This document shows, in pieces, positions 20,401-32,457 of a DNA stretch of 64,000 nucleotides; the stretch's first letter is position 1; every line of letters starts with the position of its first letter. Below the pieces are notes generated by a model. It was not told the origin of the DNA. It did no database searches and was given only the letters and a program-made list of their open reading frames with translations. This DNA is from Larus michahellis (Eukaryota; Chordata; Aves; Charadriiformes; Laridae): NCBI RefSeq assembly GCF_964199755.1, contig NC_133907.1, forward strand, positions 997,001 through 1,061,000. The letters are read 5' to 3'. Both the position numbers and the translations under genes were made by a program.

Positions 20401-23400
20401 ACGGGGGCTGGCTGACTGGGCTGTGCTTGCGATAGCAAGACGATGAAGATGGAGAGGGAGAAGATGATGCTGAAGTGCAGCAAGAATGCCTGAAGAAATT
20501 TTCAACCCCAGACTACATAATGGAGCCGTCTATATTTAACACGTTAAAGAGGTGAGTGTAGCCTCATGTGTGTTATGGTGCATGGCATGTGTTGCAGATG
20601 CCTGTAGTGTAGATAGGGCCTGTAGCAACAGGACAAGGGGTCCTGGTTTTAAAGTAAAAGAGGGAAGATTTAGACTGGATAAACGGAAGAAATGTTTTGC
20701 ACTGAGGGCGGTGAGCCCCTGGCCCAGGTTGCCCAGAGAAGCTGTGGATGCCCCATCCCTGGAAACATTCCAGGCCAGGTTGGCCGGGGCTCTGGGCAAC
20801 CTGCTCTAGTGAAGATGTCCCTGCCCAAGCCAGGGGGTTGGACTAGGTGGCCTTTAAAGGTCCCTTCCAACCCACACCGCTCTGTGATTCTGTGCAGTCT
20901 TATCACTTTGTATGGAAGTGTGTGTGAAAATAGATAAATGATGCGATTGTTTTCCCTTTGTTCAGAGTTCAGTTGGTTTGGGGTTTTTTTAATATGACTT
21001 TCAAATAGTTCTTTTCCAATCCTTTCATCAGATATTTCCAAGCAGGAGGTTCTCCAGAGAATGTTATCCAGCTCCTCTCAGAAAACTACACTGCAGTGGC
21101 GCAGACTGTAAATTTGCTGGCAGAGTGGCTCATTCAGACAGGTATGATAAATGATACAGTATAATTTGGGTCTATAGTCTTTCTTTTGTCAGAAATATCT
21201 GAATTGGTGACAAATTTGATCATACTCAAAAAGCGGATCGTTATAAAGTTGTCATCCTGTATGTGACTAAATTCTTTTTAATAATATGTTTATTCTGCTC
21301 AGAGAATAAGTGACCTGTTGATGAATATTTTGTAATGCCCACAAACTGTATTATAACGGGTAGTGTAGTTGAAGCAACTGCATAAACTATAGTGTCTTTT
21401 TGTTTTCATGCGCAAGGGTACTGTTACATAGATGGTGTTAGCAATATTTGATGTTTTGTAATAGTATTATATAATTAATACTGAAAACACAAATACCTTA
21501 TTACTAGTCACAGTTCCCTTTCAGTTGATCAGTGGTTAGATGGAAGGTTCTCGTGGATGCCAGTGTTCTCTGAGACAAGAATTCTGTGTTGCCAGTCTGC
21601 TTATGAATTCTTCAGCAGCCTCTTGCAAGACATGCCTAGCATTATCTTGTGGTATCTTTGTGCTTAGCTAGTATGAACTTTTGTTTACAAACTATCAGAA
21701 TTACTATAATCTGGGAAGTGTAGAACTACTTATTACTACTTTGTGCGTTGTTTTGTAGTATGCTGTCAAAGCTACTGATAGCCAATATATTAAAAGGATG
21801 GACTTTAATCTGTAGTCAGGTGGGTTTGTGCACCAACCCTGGTAATCCCTTTTGTGTTTAAGACACATGCATTTTGGTGTCGTGCCTAGTAACAGTCTCG
21901 TGAGATGACTGCCGTTGCTGTTTGCATGACTGCTGAAGAGAGCAAGAGGAAAAGGACTAGTGTAACCTGTCTGTGATCCTAAACAGTCTGCGTTTAGGAA
22001 AAAAAGATTGAGAATCTCTACGTCTGTCTGTTTAATTTTGGCTTGATGGTAGGATTGGTGGCTCTCCTCTCACCTTCTGCGTGTTGATAAATACCTGAGT
22101 AGTTTCTGTTCTTGTTGAAAATGTTAAGATGTTGCTGCTATGTTTGATTGGATTGCATCTGCCAAGTTTTTTGTTCCTTCTATACAGGTGTTGAGCCAGT
22201 GCAAGTTCAGGAGACTGTAGAAAACCATTTAAAGAGCTTACTTATCAAGCATTTTGACCCTCGGAAAGCAGATTCCATCTTTACAGAGGAAGGAGAGGTG
22301 TGCATGGAATCCATGTTGCTATCTTTACATGAGTGGATCCTACATAGATGCCTTCATCCGATGGAGTAGTAGATGGTGGGGGAAGGGAAATCATATCTTC
22401 AAATCTCTGGTTAAGAAACAACTGGCTTCAGAAAACCAGCTGTGTCTTACTGGAGTCCTCAGAGGCTTAGAGAGCTTAGAAGCTTTGCCTGCTGCATCCT
22501 CCTTCGTAATAAAGTCCTGTATGACAACTCGCAGGACTCCCGAGAGGTTAAAAGCCTTATTTTAATGATCTCGACGTCTAGATATTCTTACATTTCTCTC
22601 TATTGTTCCGATCTTTTCAGACTCCAGCCTGGCTTGAGCAAATGATAGCACATACTACGTGGAGAGATCTCTTTTACAAGTTGGCAGAAGCCCATCCTGA
22701 CTGTTTAATGCTTAATTTTACTGTGAAGGTAGTATACTCAAGTGTAATAAGTGAGAATATCCATAAAGGGCTTATTGTTCTGGCGTCAAGTATTGGCTGT
22801 GGTCTTGCCTGTATCTTTTATGTATTCCTGCATAATGCTGCTTATTCAAACATCAGAACAGTACAAATACATGTTGGTGGGAGGAATTATGTTACAGGTT
22901 GCAAGTAATAAGTGTAGTTTCCTGGTCTGAAGTACTGCTTCCTGAGGGTTTTTGTTGTCTGTTGGTTTTTGGTCGTGGTGGTGTGGTTTTTGTTTGGGTT
23001 GGTTGTTTTTTTTCTTTGATCTGTTTTTGAAAATTCTGAATTTCTGGTGCAATGGAACATTTCAGTCAGTTTTATATGTTTCTGTGACAGGGAAAGAATG
23101 TTATATATCTTGGTGTGGTCTGAAGTATTCTTATATCATTATGGTTTACTTTTTTTGCTCCATCTTTACCCGTTTCCTTTTCTATAGTCTAAAAGATGAA
23201 CATGAATTCCAGTAAGTGTATGCAGAGGCACATCTTACATTCTGTGTGTTCTTCTAGGCTTGTTAGAATATCTGAAATATAAATGTAAATAATAGGAGTT
23301 TTCTGTGATGTTTTTGGTTTTGTAGCTTATATCTGATGCTGGATATCAAGGGGAAATAACCAGTGTTTCAACAGCTTGTCAGCAACTGGAAGTGTTTTCC

Positions 23401-26400
23401 AGAGTCCTGCGTACATCTCTGGCAACAATTTTAGATGGAGGAGAAGAAAACCTTGAAAAAAACCTCCCTGAGTTTGCTGTAAGTTGTTTTGTTTTTTGTT
23501 TTTTTTTTTTTCTTTTTTCGCAGAAAGAAAATAGTGTTTTCCTTTCTGGTTAGGATATACAAATCATTACAGGATTGTAGAGAATCTTGACGGCTTATCA
23601 AGTCTTACAAAATTTTATGAGGAGGAGGTGTATCTGAGTTCAAAAATAAAATTTGTGCTTTTTGATCAGTCTGTGACAAAGAAATCCTTGGGTTGCTTGT
23701 GTGACAATTCTTATATTTATTAAATGGATTGTAAAAAGGTGAAGGTAGAACTGTTGTCTCCCACATTTAATGTAAGATCTAAAGATCAGTCTAGTCAGTC
23801 CCCTGGCAAATTAAAATAGTGTTTTTTATCATCCATGTCAGTGTGAAAGTGCCATCTAAATCAACCCAGCATGTGTTCTCTGTTGTGAAACAGCATAATG
23901 ACTTTTGGATGGCTTTGTACTTCTCTTACACTTAAATATTGCAGAGAAAGTACTGAGTGTAAGTAGGATAGAATTTCATCTCAATTTTGGCATTTAAGAA
24001 ACAAAATTCTCCATTTAGCCATCTCTTCTTGCATGCTATGAATGCCTGTCGATACTGTGCTTCTTGATACTTCCTTCTTGGCTGTTGGGTTTTTGGTTTT
24101 CTTGCATAGTTGTTTGTGTGTTGGTTTTGGTGTTTTTCCTTTGATCAGTAGATTTCAGTTAAATCTTTGCAATTGTGGCAATGTAATCCCAGAAGCATAC
24201 TTGCATGTTTCTTGTTGACTGGTAAGATTTTTGATGTGTGCTTCCACAGAAGATGGTGTGCCATGGAGAACATACGTATCTCTTTGCTCAATCTATGATG
24301 TCCATATTAGCTCAAGAAGAGCAAGGAGGGTCAGCTGTCAGACGGATTGCTCAGGAGGTTCAGCGATACGCTCATGAGAAGTAAGTGGCAGTTACATTAT
24401 TAGTGAAATGTCAGTCACCGGAATGTGTAAACTGCTGTCTCTTGCTCGGTCTCGATTGCCTTTTACCAGCAAAAGGAGAATTCTTAGCTGCAACAGAGTG
24501 GTTCTTGTAGCAAGCTTTAATGCATAGAGCACCAGAAAAGTTCAGTGTCATGTGCTGGGAGAGCTGAAATAAGAGGAGTAGAGAATTGAAGTTTCTGTCT
24601 ATAAAAAAAAAAAAAAATATTTTTATTATTCTACAAATATTTTAGAAACAAACAATGGAAATACAGGCGTATTTCTATAAATTACCCAAGATAAGGCGTT
24701 CTGCCCTAAGGCATTCCGTGCCATAGGAAGTGCCTTGTTGACTCAGTGAGGCGAAAACTAAAACGTCCAAATCAAGCAAATAAGCTGTTGTGTGTGTTTG
24801 CTCTTCACCTAGAGGCCATGATGCTAGTCAGATCACTTTAGCACTGGGTACTGCAGCCTCCTATCCTCGAGCGTGCCAGGCTCTCGGTGCGATGTTGTCC
24901 AAAGGAGCGCTGAATCCAGCCGATATCACAGTCCTGTTCAAAATGTTTACAAGCATGGACCCGCCTCCAGTAGAACTGGTTAGTAGTTGTCTTTTTATAA
25001 CCTCTGAAACTTCACTAGCGCTCAGAAATATGAGCTCTTGTTGTGCTAAATGCTGTATCGACACGAAATAGAAGTTAGCACTAGACTCATCCCTCTATAA
25101 TTTTAAATAATGTCTACATGTGAAACTACTACTGGTATTCTGTTTTGCACTAGCTTCCTGATTGGTTTTATTTTTTAATCATTCCAAGTTGTCTTTTTAC
25201 ATATAATTAAATTCATTAAAAAGTTCTCGATAGGAGATAAAGATGGCAAGGAATTAGTTAACTTCTTTTAACAAAAAAATAAAAAATGCTTAAAAAACCC
25301 ACCCGGTTTTGCAGTTTGTTTTAAGCAGGCCTAAATGGCACTTTCACATTTCTCGCCGCCTCCTTCTAAGGTGGGTTCTGGTAAGAATGGTGGCGTTTAG
25401 ATACTGTAGCAATATAGTCTGTAACTGTTTCCTTTGTTTGTTTGTTTGGGGTTTTTTGTTTCTTTGTTTCATCAAAAGTTTGGGTTTCTTCAGAAAACTA
25501 TCTAACCTACTCCCAAGGGGGAGTGCGTTGTATCTCATTCTGTGCAAGGTATATCAGATGCAAAAACTATATTTTTAGTCACCTCTCGTAATTCCCAGGC
25601 TCTAATAAACTGTTCATTTTCTTCACAGATTCGAGTACCTGCCTTTCTGGACCTCTTCATGCAGTCGTTGTTTAAGCCAGGTGCTAAGATCAACCAGGAC
25701 CACAAACACAAATATATTCACATACTGGCGTATGCAGCTAGTGTAGTAGAGATGTGGAAAAAGGTGATGTTCAGCTCTGTGAATAGCGTTATTTTTACCT
25801 ACAGTGGCCTGATTGTGCCAAAGAAAATCTTATGGTCGTGAAGTTACTCAGTTTAAAGCAATATATTCAGTTTAATTTATTTATTTTAATATGAAGTGTT
25901 TCTGGTTTCAACAGAAATTACCAAAAAATGTAGATCCAGATGATCAAATAGTACTATAAAAGTCTGAGTGCACTGAGTGTTTTTGCTCTCTCCCCCCGCC
26001 CCCCCCAAGGAAAAGATTATCAGCAGCAGTAGTGTCCTATTAGAACTCTATGTGTATTCCTCCTCAGAGGAAGAGAAATTTAATTCTCTGAAGTGGATAA
26101 AGTAATTCTTAGGGAATTAAGTAAAGCAAACATCTCTGTATCCATGTACTTCAGCTCATCGATAATTAGCTCTTCTGAAACTTGTGTTTGAGCCTAGGTT
26201 TTGAGAAATGTGATCTTGGGCTTATCACAGGTTACAATTCCTTTCCTTAAATAACCACAGGCATCCTGTGTATTCATGACCCTTGCATTCAAACTTTGCA
26301 ATTTTTCAGAACAAAAGAGTCAGCATAAACAAGGATGAACTCAAGTCAACTTCAAAAGCCATTGAAACCGTTCACAACCTGTGTTGCAATGAGAACAAAG

Positions 26401-28968
26401 GAGCATCAGAGTTGGTCGCAGAACTGAGCACTCTCTACCAGTGCATCAGGTGAGCAGAGACTGGTCCCGGGCCCCAGCTGTTGGAAGGGAAGTGTTGGTT
26501 AGGGGAGGCAGTGCTGCTGAAGGGAAGTGCCTTTGTGGGCCGCTCTGTGAGAACATCCTCACTGTAGAACACGTGAAGTTGTGGTCTGAAAGCAGCTTTC
26601 AAAATCGTACATCTGACTCTTTGGAATCTTTCTCATGAGGACACATATTCTGGTTTCCACAGACAACTTGTCCTTCTTGTGTCACAGAACGTGCCTTTCT
26701 CTGCCATTGGAAAAAGATGAGAGATTACTTTGTCTTCTAATAAAGCTTTCCTAGCAATAGATGTGTCCTTTCCTCTCCTCTTAAAAGTATGAAATAGCAG
26801 ATATTGAATAAACTGGAGCAAACTCAGAGTGTACGTGAATTTTGCTGCCTATTTCTTGCATTTTGTGCTGAGCCGGGAGTGTCTGTAGAAAGAACTTTCC
26901 TCCAAACTACTTCTGATGTGCTGGCAACTTTTCAAGCAGAACTCTTTTATCTTTATGAGTTCTGCTCTAAGTTAAACTGAAGCTCTAGCAACCATTAGAA
27001 TATACTGAAAGTTTTGTTTTGTTTTTTTTTTTTTTTTAATTTACTGGGAGTTTTTTACTTGGGCTTTTTTGTTGTTGTTGTTTTGGGTTTGTTTTTTATG
27101 CTCCTGTGCTAAAGTGATCTCTCTTTCTGTAGGTTCCCAGTGGTGGCAATGGGTGTATTAAAGTGGGTGGATTGGACAGTGTCAGAACCACGATACTTCC
27201 AACTGCAGACTGATCACACCCCAGTCCATCTGGCGTTATTGGATGAGGTAAAAGCCTATATAAAACCTAGCTGGAGAGTAAAAAGTTTTGATGCTTGTAG
27301 TAGGAAGTGCATCCAGTTCACTGAATGCCTATCACGTACAGTAAGTCAGTAAATACGCAGAGATGAGTCTGTTTCTGGTCAGAGTTAATTACTTGTTTTT
27401 ATCACCTCAGCATTATTTACCCTAGGAAAACTTAGGCATCAAAGAAAGAAACGGTGGAATACTTTTTCTAAAAGAATTTACAACTGGTACTGAACATCAG
27501 TGTAAACTCATCTAATAAAATGTGCTGCTTTGGTTTTTAAGTAGAAGTTCTGAGGATCTAGCTTTCCTGTCTTGTTTGCAGATCAGTACATGCCATCAGC
27601 TGCTTCATCCCCAAGTTCTACAGCTTCTTGTCAAGCTTTTTGAAACAGAACATTCGCAGCTTGATGTAATGGAGCAGGTGATTCTCAAAGGATTCGGTAT
27701 TTGTGTTCTTTTGTATTAGTTACGCTTATGCAAGACAACAGCTTTTGCTGTCACAGCGGTTTTAAGAGTTTCATTTAGGAATATGGTCATGGCTAAAAAG
27801 TAACACAGCGGATGTTGAATCAATAAGAACGAGCAGTAAAAGTGGCACAATTCTGAGAGGAAGTTCTAATCTGTTGGTTCTTCCCTCCCCGCACTATCAG
27901 CTGGAGCTGAAGAAGACTCTCTTGGATAGAATGGTGCACTTACTCAGTCGAGGATACGTCCTGCCCGTCGTCAGCTACATCCGCAAATGCCTGGAGAAGC
28001 TAGATACCGATATCTCGCTCATCAGATACTTTGTCACAGAGGTCAGCAGCGAAAATTGTGTTTACTAACATAGAGAAATAAACTCTAATATCAATTGTTT
28101 GTGTTTGAATATTAAATCGGCTTACCTCAGATTCAAAAATATTCCAAGATAAGAGATCAGATTCTGAGCAATGTATGTAATATCAGTATTTTCTAGGACG
28201 TGACTTAGTCCTGCTCGCTCCTGACTTCTGAAAGTATTAAGGTACTGGATAGAGTACTGCAAGAATACTTAATTTATTACTTGTGTGGAGAACAAGAGGT
28301 CTTAGGTGCAACTACCTGTATGCTTTCAAGACTGGTATTGTGAATTAAATATTGTCCCTACTACCCCTCTAACTGGAAGAGTAATCCATCTCTGTCTGCG
28401 CTTTCAGGTGCTGGATGTGATTGCTCCTCCATATACCTCAGACTTTGTACAGCTTTTTCTTCCAATCTTGGAAAATGAAAGTATTGCAGGTACTATTAAA
28501 ACAGAAGGAGAACATGATCCGGTCACTGAGTTCATAGGTAAGTCACATTTATTCCTTGCATTCCTGCTTCCTTTTGTATTTGTTGCAACTTGTAAATAAT
28601 GTTCAGGAGGAGGATTGCTAAAAATAGGAATGCCTACCAGATATTTTCATGGATAACTTCCCTTTTCAGGGCCTATGTTTAGCAATTTTCCTTTGATCAA
28701 GAGTCTCTGGGTAGTAGTGAGAAACTTGGAGACAAATACTGGGTTTTGAGAACTAGCACAGAGTAGTGAGGAAAGGATAGGAGTGTATGACAGACTGCTT
28801 CCCTTCCTATCCTAAACCAAACACATCTGTCCGGACCCTAAAACCCTAATTATCTACGAAATGCAAAAATCCACATGCAAACAGATAAACCAGAGTAATG
28901 TGCTGAACACTTTTTTTTTTTTTTCCTTTTAAGCTCATTGCAAATCTAACTTTATTATGATGAACTAA
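19984..28968 (+). CDS. NELFCD: NELFCD (TH1L), negative elongation factor subunit C/D, 15 coding exons
   Basis: NELF-C/D bridges NELF-A and NELF-B in the nuclear complex that, with DSIF, holds RNA polymerase II in promoter-proximal pausing. Coding exons: 19984-20049, 20436-20551, 21032-21141, 22188-22297, 22621-22728, 23326-23478, 24250-24380, 24813-24978, 25629-25763, 26310-26449, 27133-27247, 27582-27677, 27901-28041, 28408-28537 and 28934-28968 (stop TAA 28966-28968). They sum to 1752 nt, 583 residues, close to the human length, and every junction keeps phase. Near-identity to human is visible throughout, for example [40 protein letters not shown] and the end [11 protein letters not shown]. 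The protein is the TH1 family, all-helical, with an acidic N-terminus (residues about 23-40). The start was chosen for its strong Kozak context (GCCATGG) and the match SAAEWG-EADGG; the longer mammalian N-terminal form is not seen. Intron 2 holds a CR1 copy. Confidence 0.97.
20600..20895 (+). mobile_element. CR1 LINE 3' end, 5'-truncated, in NELFCD intron 2
   Basis: On the plus strand the sequence encodes the C-terminal reverse-transcriptase tail typical of CR1 ([12 protein letters not shown], then [18 protein letters not shown]), followed by the 3' UTR words GGTTGGACTAGGTGGCCTTT and CTTCCAACCCA and the short terminal repeat of the ATTCTGTG type. It is in the same orientation as the host gene. 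The 5' limit is approximate. Confidence 0.9.
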
Positions 28969-29821
28969 GAAGTGGAAAACATCAAGAATGCAGAGCACAT
29001 GATCACTACTTTGCTGTACTCTCTGCCAGTAAGATTCACAGCAGCAAAAAAAACCCCAAACCACCAAAACCAACCAACCAACCAAAACCAACAAACCCGA
29101 AACAAGGAAGAAAGGGCAGAAGGGCATTTGATTGACCTGTGTGGGGACCTTGAGCTTCATATCAGAGGACTGTTAATGTACTTCAGAAAATGGAATAATA
29201 GTGAAGGATTTTCTATATAAATCTGAACATTCTGATGGCAGGGGGTAGCAGGAGACAAACAGATTTATTTCAAAGAATGTTATTTTGGTTATTTGCAGAA
29301 TTTGTCAATGATTCTTTGTGTAGTATAAAAACCTGAAGAAGGGGGAATGTAGTTCCTACTAAAACCACTTTGCAGATAGTTCTCTGAAGACTAAATTTGA
29401 ACGCTTTAGGTTTCCACAACTAGGAATTTGTGTGACTGGCTCTGTGCTGCAGAGAAGCCACAACGCCTCTTTCTCACCTTTGCATTGTATTAGAATTCTA
29501 AATATCCTACATATTTACTGCTATGAAGAAAACATTTTGTGTGATGCAAGTGGAGTTATAACAATCAAGGTTAGTCTTGTATTAACAGATGAATCCTATG
29601 TGAGTGTGTTATCTTTAAGAATCTATTTTTGTTAAATAGGTGCATCAGGTGTTACTGGTAAGTTTCATTACCATCTCTAAATTCTACTGCTGTCCAAAAA
29701 TACGAATGTGTGCAGAAATTGCATTACTGCTTGTTGTGGCTTCGTTTTTATACTTATCTCTACTCTGTCCTGGTCGATGCCAAACAGTGGGGGATACACC
29801 CAAGATTATAACTTACCTTTA

Positions 29822-29827
29822 AATAAA
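29822..29827 (+). terminator. NELFCD: Candidate NELFCD poly(A) signal AATAAA
   Basis: Canonical hexamer about 850 nt after the NELFCD stop, followed by a T-rich stretch. The intervening DNA is AT-rich 3' UTR with a (CCAA)n-like simple tract at about 29049-29090. Confidence 0.55.
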
Positions 29828-31625
29828 GGTTTTTTTCTTTTTCAGAGATTTCTTTCAAAGTTTCATTAAGACCGCTCTTTCTTTCTGTTCACGGGGCTGG
29901 ATTTCCCTGTGTACGGGCAACTACTGTTTGTTTACAGGTGAGGGGTATAGACAAGCCCATTGTGCTTTTCCAAGCACATCTGTTTTCTGAAGAACCTGCT
30001 TTCTGAAAGACGGTATAATTTTTAGGTCCAAGTGGATGTACGTTTAAAAAGGAAATCACTTTGTTCTTCTCTGTTGTCACTGATTCATGAATGAGAATTC
30101 TAAGCTACCACAATAATTCTTGGAACAGCAGCCAGCCGTGTAGATTCTTAACTCCTTATAAGAAGGAGCGCATCTTCCCTTTCCTCCGCCAGCCCCTCAC
30201 GTACATACTCCACAGCGACTGCGCTTACTCTAACAGTGCTCTCGTTGGCTTCAAGCACAGCCTGAAAAGGGCACAACTTGCTTCTGCAGAAGTGTTCTGA
30301 ACTTCTTTGCACATCTTTGAATAGAAGATGTACCATCGTTCCAGCTAACTCCCGCCATTTACACTTGCACGAGACCTACTTTTCATAGTATTTTAGGTTG
30401 AATTAGCATGCAAGTTTGGCTGGTTGTAGCCCCTGACTTCATTTCTTTGGAATTAATTAGAAACACTTCGCCCTATAGAGCTTCAGTTTAGGATGTATCA
30501 TCTTTTAGTGGTAATCAAGAGCAGTTTGTTCCTGTGTCCCTTGCAAATTTGCTAGCTGTTTAAACAAGGTACACTTCTGCTTTCCTCTGTGCTCAAGCTT
30601 GGTATCGCTTCCTCAAACATTTGAGTTCCTCTCTGCTTATCTACATAGGTGAATTTTAACTAGTTAAAACTTCCATGATGCTGCGATCAGTACTGTCATA
30701 CTAACGTGTCCTTATCTCAATAGAACTTACATTGCAGCAGGCACTGCAGCTTGCCCCCGTTCATTTTTATTGGCACTATGTGGAAAAGCAAAGCCAAGGA
30801 GACAAATGGAAGTCTCTCTTCTGCTTAGATTTAAATGTGTATTACTGTCTTTCATGCTTAAGAGGTGAATGGTGGATGACAAACACCTACTGATCAGAGT
30901 ATGATTCTTCTGTGTAGGAAGCCGAAACTGGGCCCACATGAACCAGAAAAGTCAGTCTTTGAAGTCCCCTAGCCTACTGGATTATGGCGTAACCTCAGGT
31001 TTAAAACATGTTCTCATTGTCACAAAACTAAAAGCTGTGCTGTTTGAGACCGAAATGATCAAAATAGCACAACCACCTCGGCTCCATCCGAGACACTAGC
31101 AGTCTTACTCTTGTGTGGGTCTTCACCATTCTGCCAAACTTATCTTCTGATTAGGAGCAGACTTCTTTCTTACACAGTTGCAGAAACTACCACCTGGAAG
31201 GTAGCAGATAATAGAGTTTCTGGAAAGACTTTGTTTTCTTCCTCTGCACCACTAAAAAGCTTTAACTTTCAAGTTTGAGTGAGGCATAATTCACAGGTTG
31301 GTTTGATTTAGGGTAGGTTTTGGAGATGGACATTTGAGTGATGTTCTGCAACATCTGAATGTCTCTTCTCTCCCCTACTTGTTGAAGTTGGATGCTTTCT
31401 TGTAGCTTGTATCTTAACCGCTGGTGTGGGTAGAGGTAGTGTAATGTGAGTTTTTGTTTGAGCCAACCCTTTCACAAGAAAAAATCCAGTAAAAGCAGTA
31501 CCATCCTGGGCCAGCTTCAGGTCGCTAGTATGCCACGTGAGACTGCTTGTTAGGTACGATAGAAGACTACCAAAACCATGTATTAATAAGCTCTTATAAT
31601 ACACATACAGTCATGTAAAAGTCCA
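29828..31625. other. NELFCD-CTSZ convergent gap
   Basis: Tail-to-tail interval between the candidate poly(A) signals of two genes. No coding exon or transposon was recognised; open frames are short and lack any family resemblance. Confidence 0.55.
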
Positions 31626-31631
31626 TTTATT
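31626..31631 (-). terminator. CTSZ: Candidate distal CTSZ poly(A) signal
   Basis: AATAAA on the minus strand (TTTATT on plus), about 830 nt past the CTSZ stop. A nearer one lies at 32281-32286, about 170 nt past the stop. Which is used cannot be told from the sequence. Confidence 0.4.
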
Positions 31632-32280
31632 AAATGCAATTACCAATGCTAGTTAGTAACATTTGATATGGCACTGATTTGCCACTTAGAAACTGTCTCA
31701 GTTTTAAGGAAGAGAATTTGCTACCGTTCTTCAAATCAGTGAAGAGTTCTGGCTTGTGGCAATTTATACTCTGCTGCTTTAGGAGAAAAATGGCACAGCC
31801 AATCACGTATTAAAGCAAGGAATTTGAGCAAAGACAAGACTAATTAAATAACTAAGAAATATTTAGACTTTTGTCTTTTGATCAAAGTAGTTCCTGTTAT
31901 ATCATTTTGGTTGGATAAAAGCAACTGCATTATATGAGGCTTTCGACAGCAGTTTCACCAGGAGGCCAAGGGAACAACAGAGGATTTAGTTTTTTGAATA
32001 CATCATGTCCACACTTAGCTGTTTTGTTGTCCGCATCACTGTGAGATGATACTTGCTCAATACTGTTAGAGAATTTAATATAAGCTCTAGACCCAAATAT
32101 TGAGTATAGTTTTTCCTTCCCAGTATGTCTACCTAACTTATATTTTAAAAAACTATAAGGGATTTACATACAGAGTTTCCGTGATTAAGTCAGTATGATT
32201 TAAATACTGCGCATCAAGGCAGACAACACTTTCATGGGTAAATTACTTTAAGTTGTAAATTATCTAAAGGCAGCTCTGTA

Positions 32281-32286
32281 TTTATT
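32281..32286 (-). terminator. CTSZ: Candidate proximal CTSZ poly(A) signal
   Basis: AATAAA on the minus strand about 170 nt downstream of the CTSZ stop codon. Confidence 0.4.
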
Positions 32287-32457
32287 TGGCTTTGAAGACA
32301 TTGCGTGTGGCTATCTATCTGGGCTAGTCTTGCAGAACTGCCTGATGGTGTTGAACTGTGAAAGAGTTTTAGATGACGACTATGTAAACAAAAAAAGGTG
32401 GTGCTGGGAAGCCTCCACACATAGTGGTTCCTAAACAGAAAGACGTACGCTAGAGCA

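Noticed and set aside
19312-20505. 397-codon minus-strand open frame over the NELFCD promoter
   Set aside because: It is Pro/Arg/Ala-rich, matches no family and lies antisense across a CpG island where stop codons are rare because of base composition. The plus-strand gene explains the region.
28836-28853. Telomere-like CCCTAA words
   Set aside because: Only two imperfect copies (CCCTAAAACCCTAA); no array.
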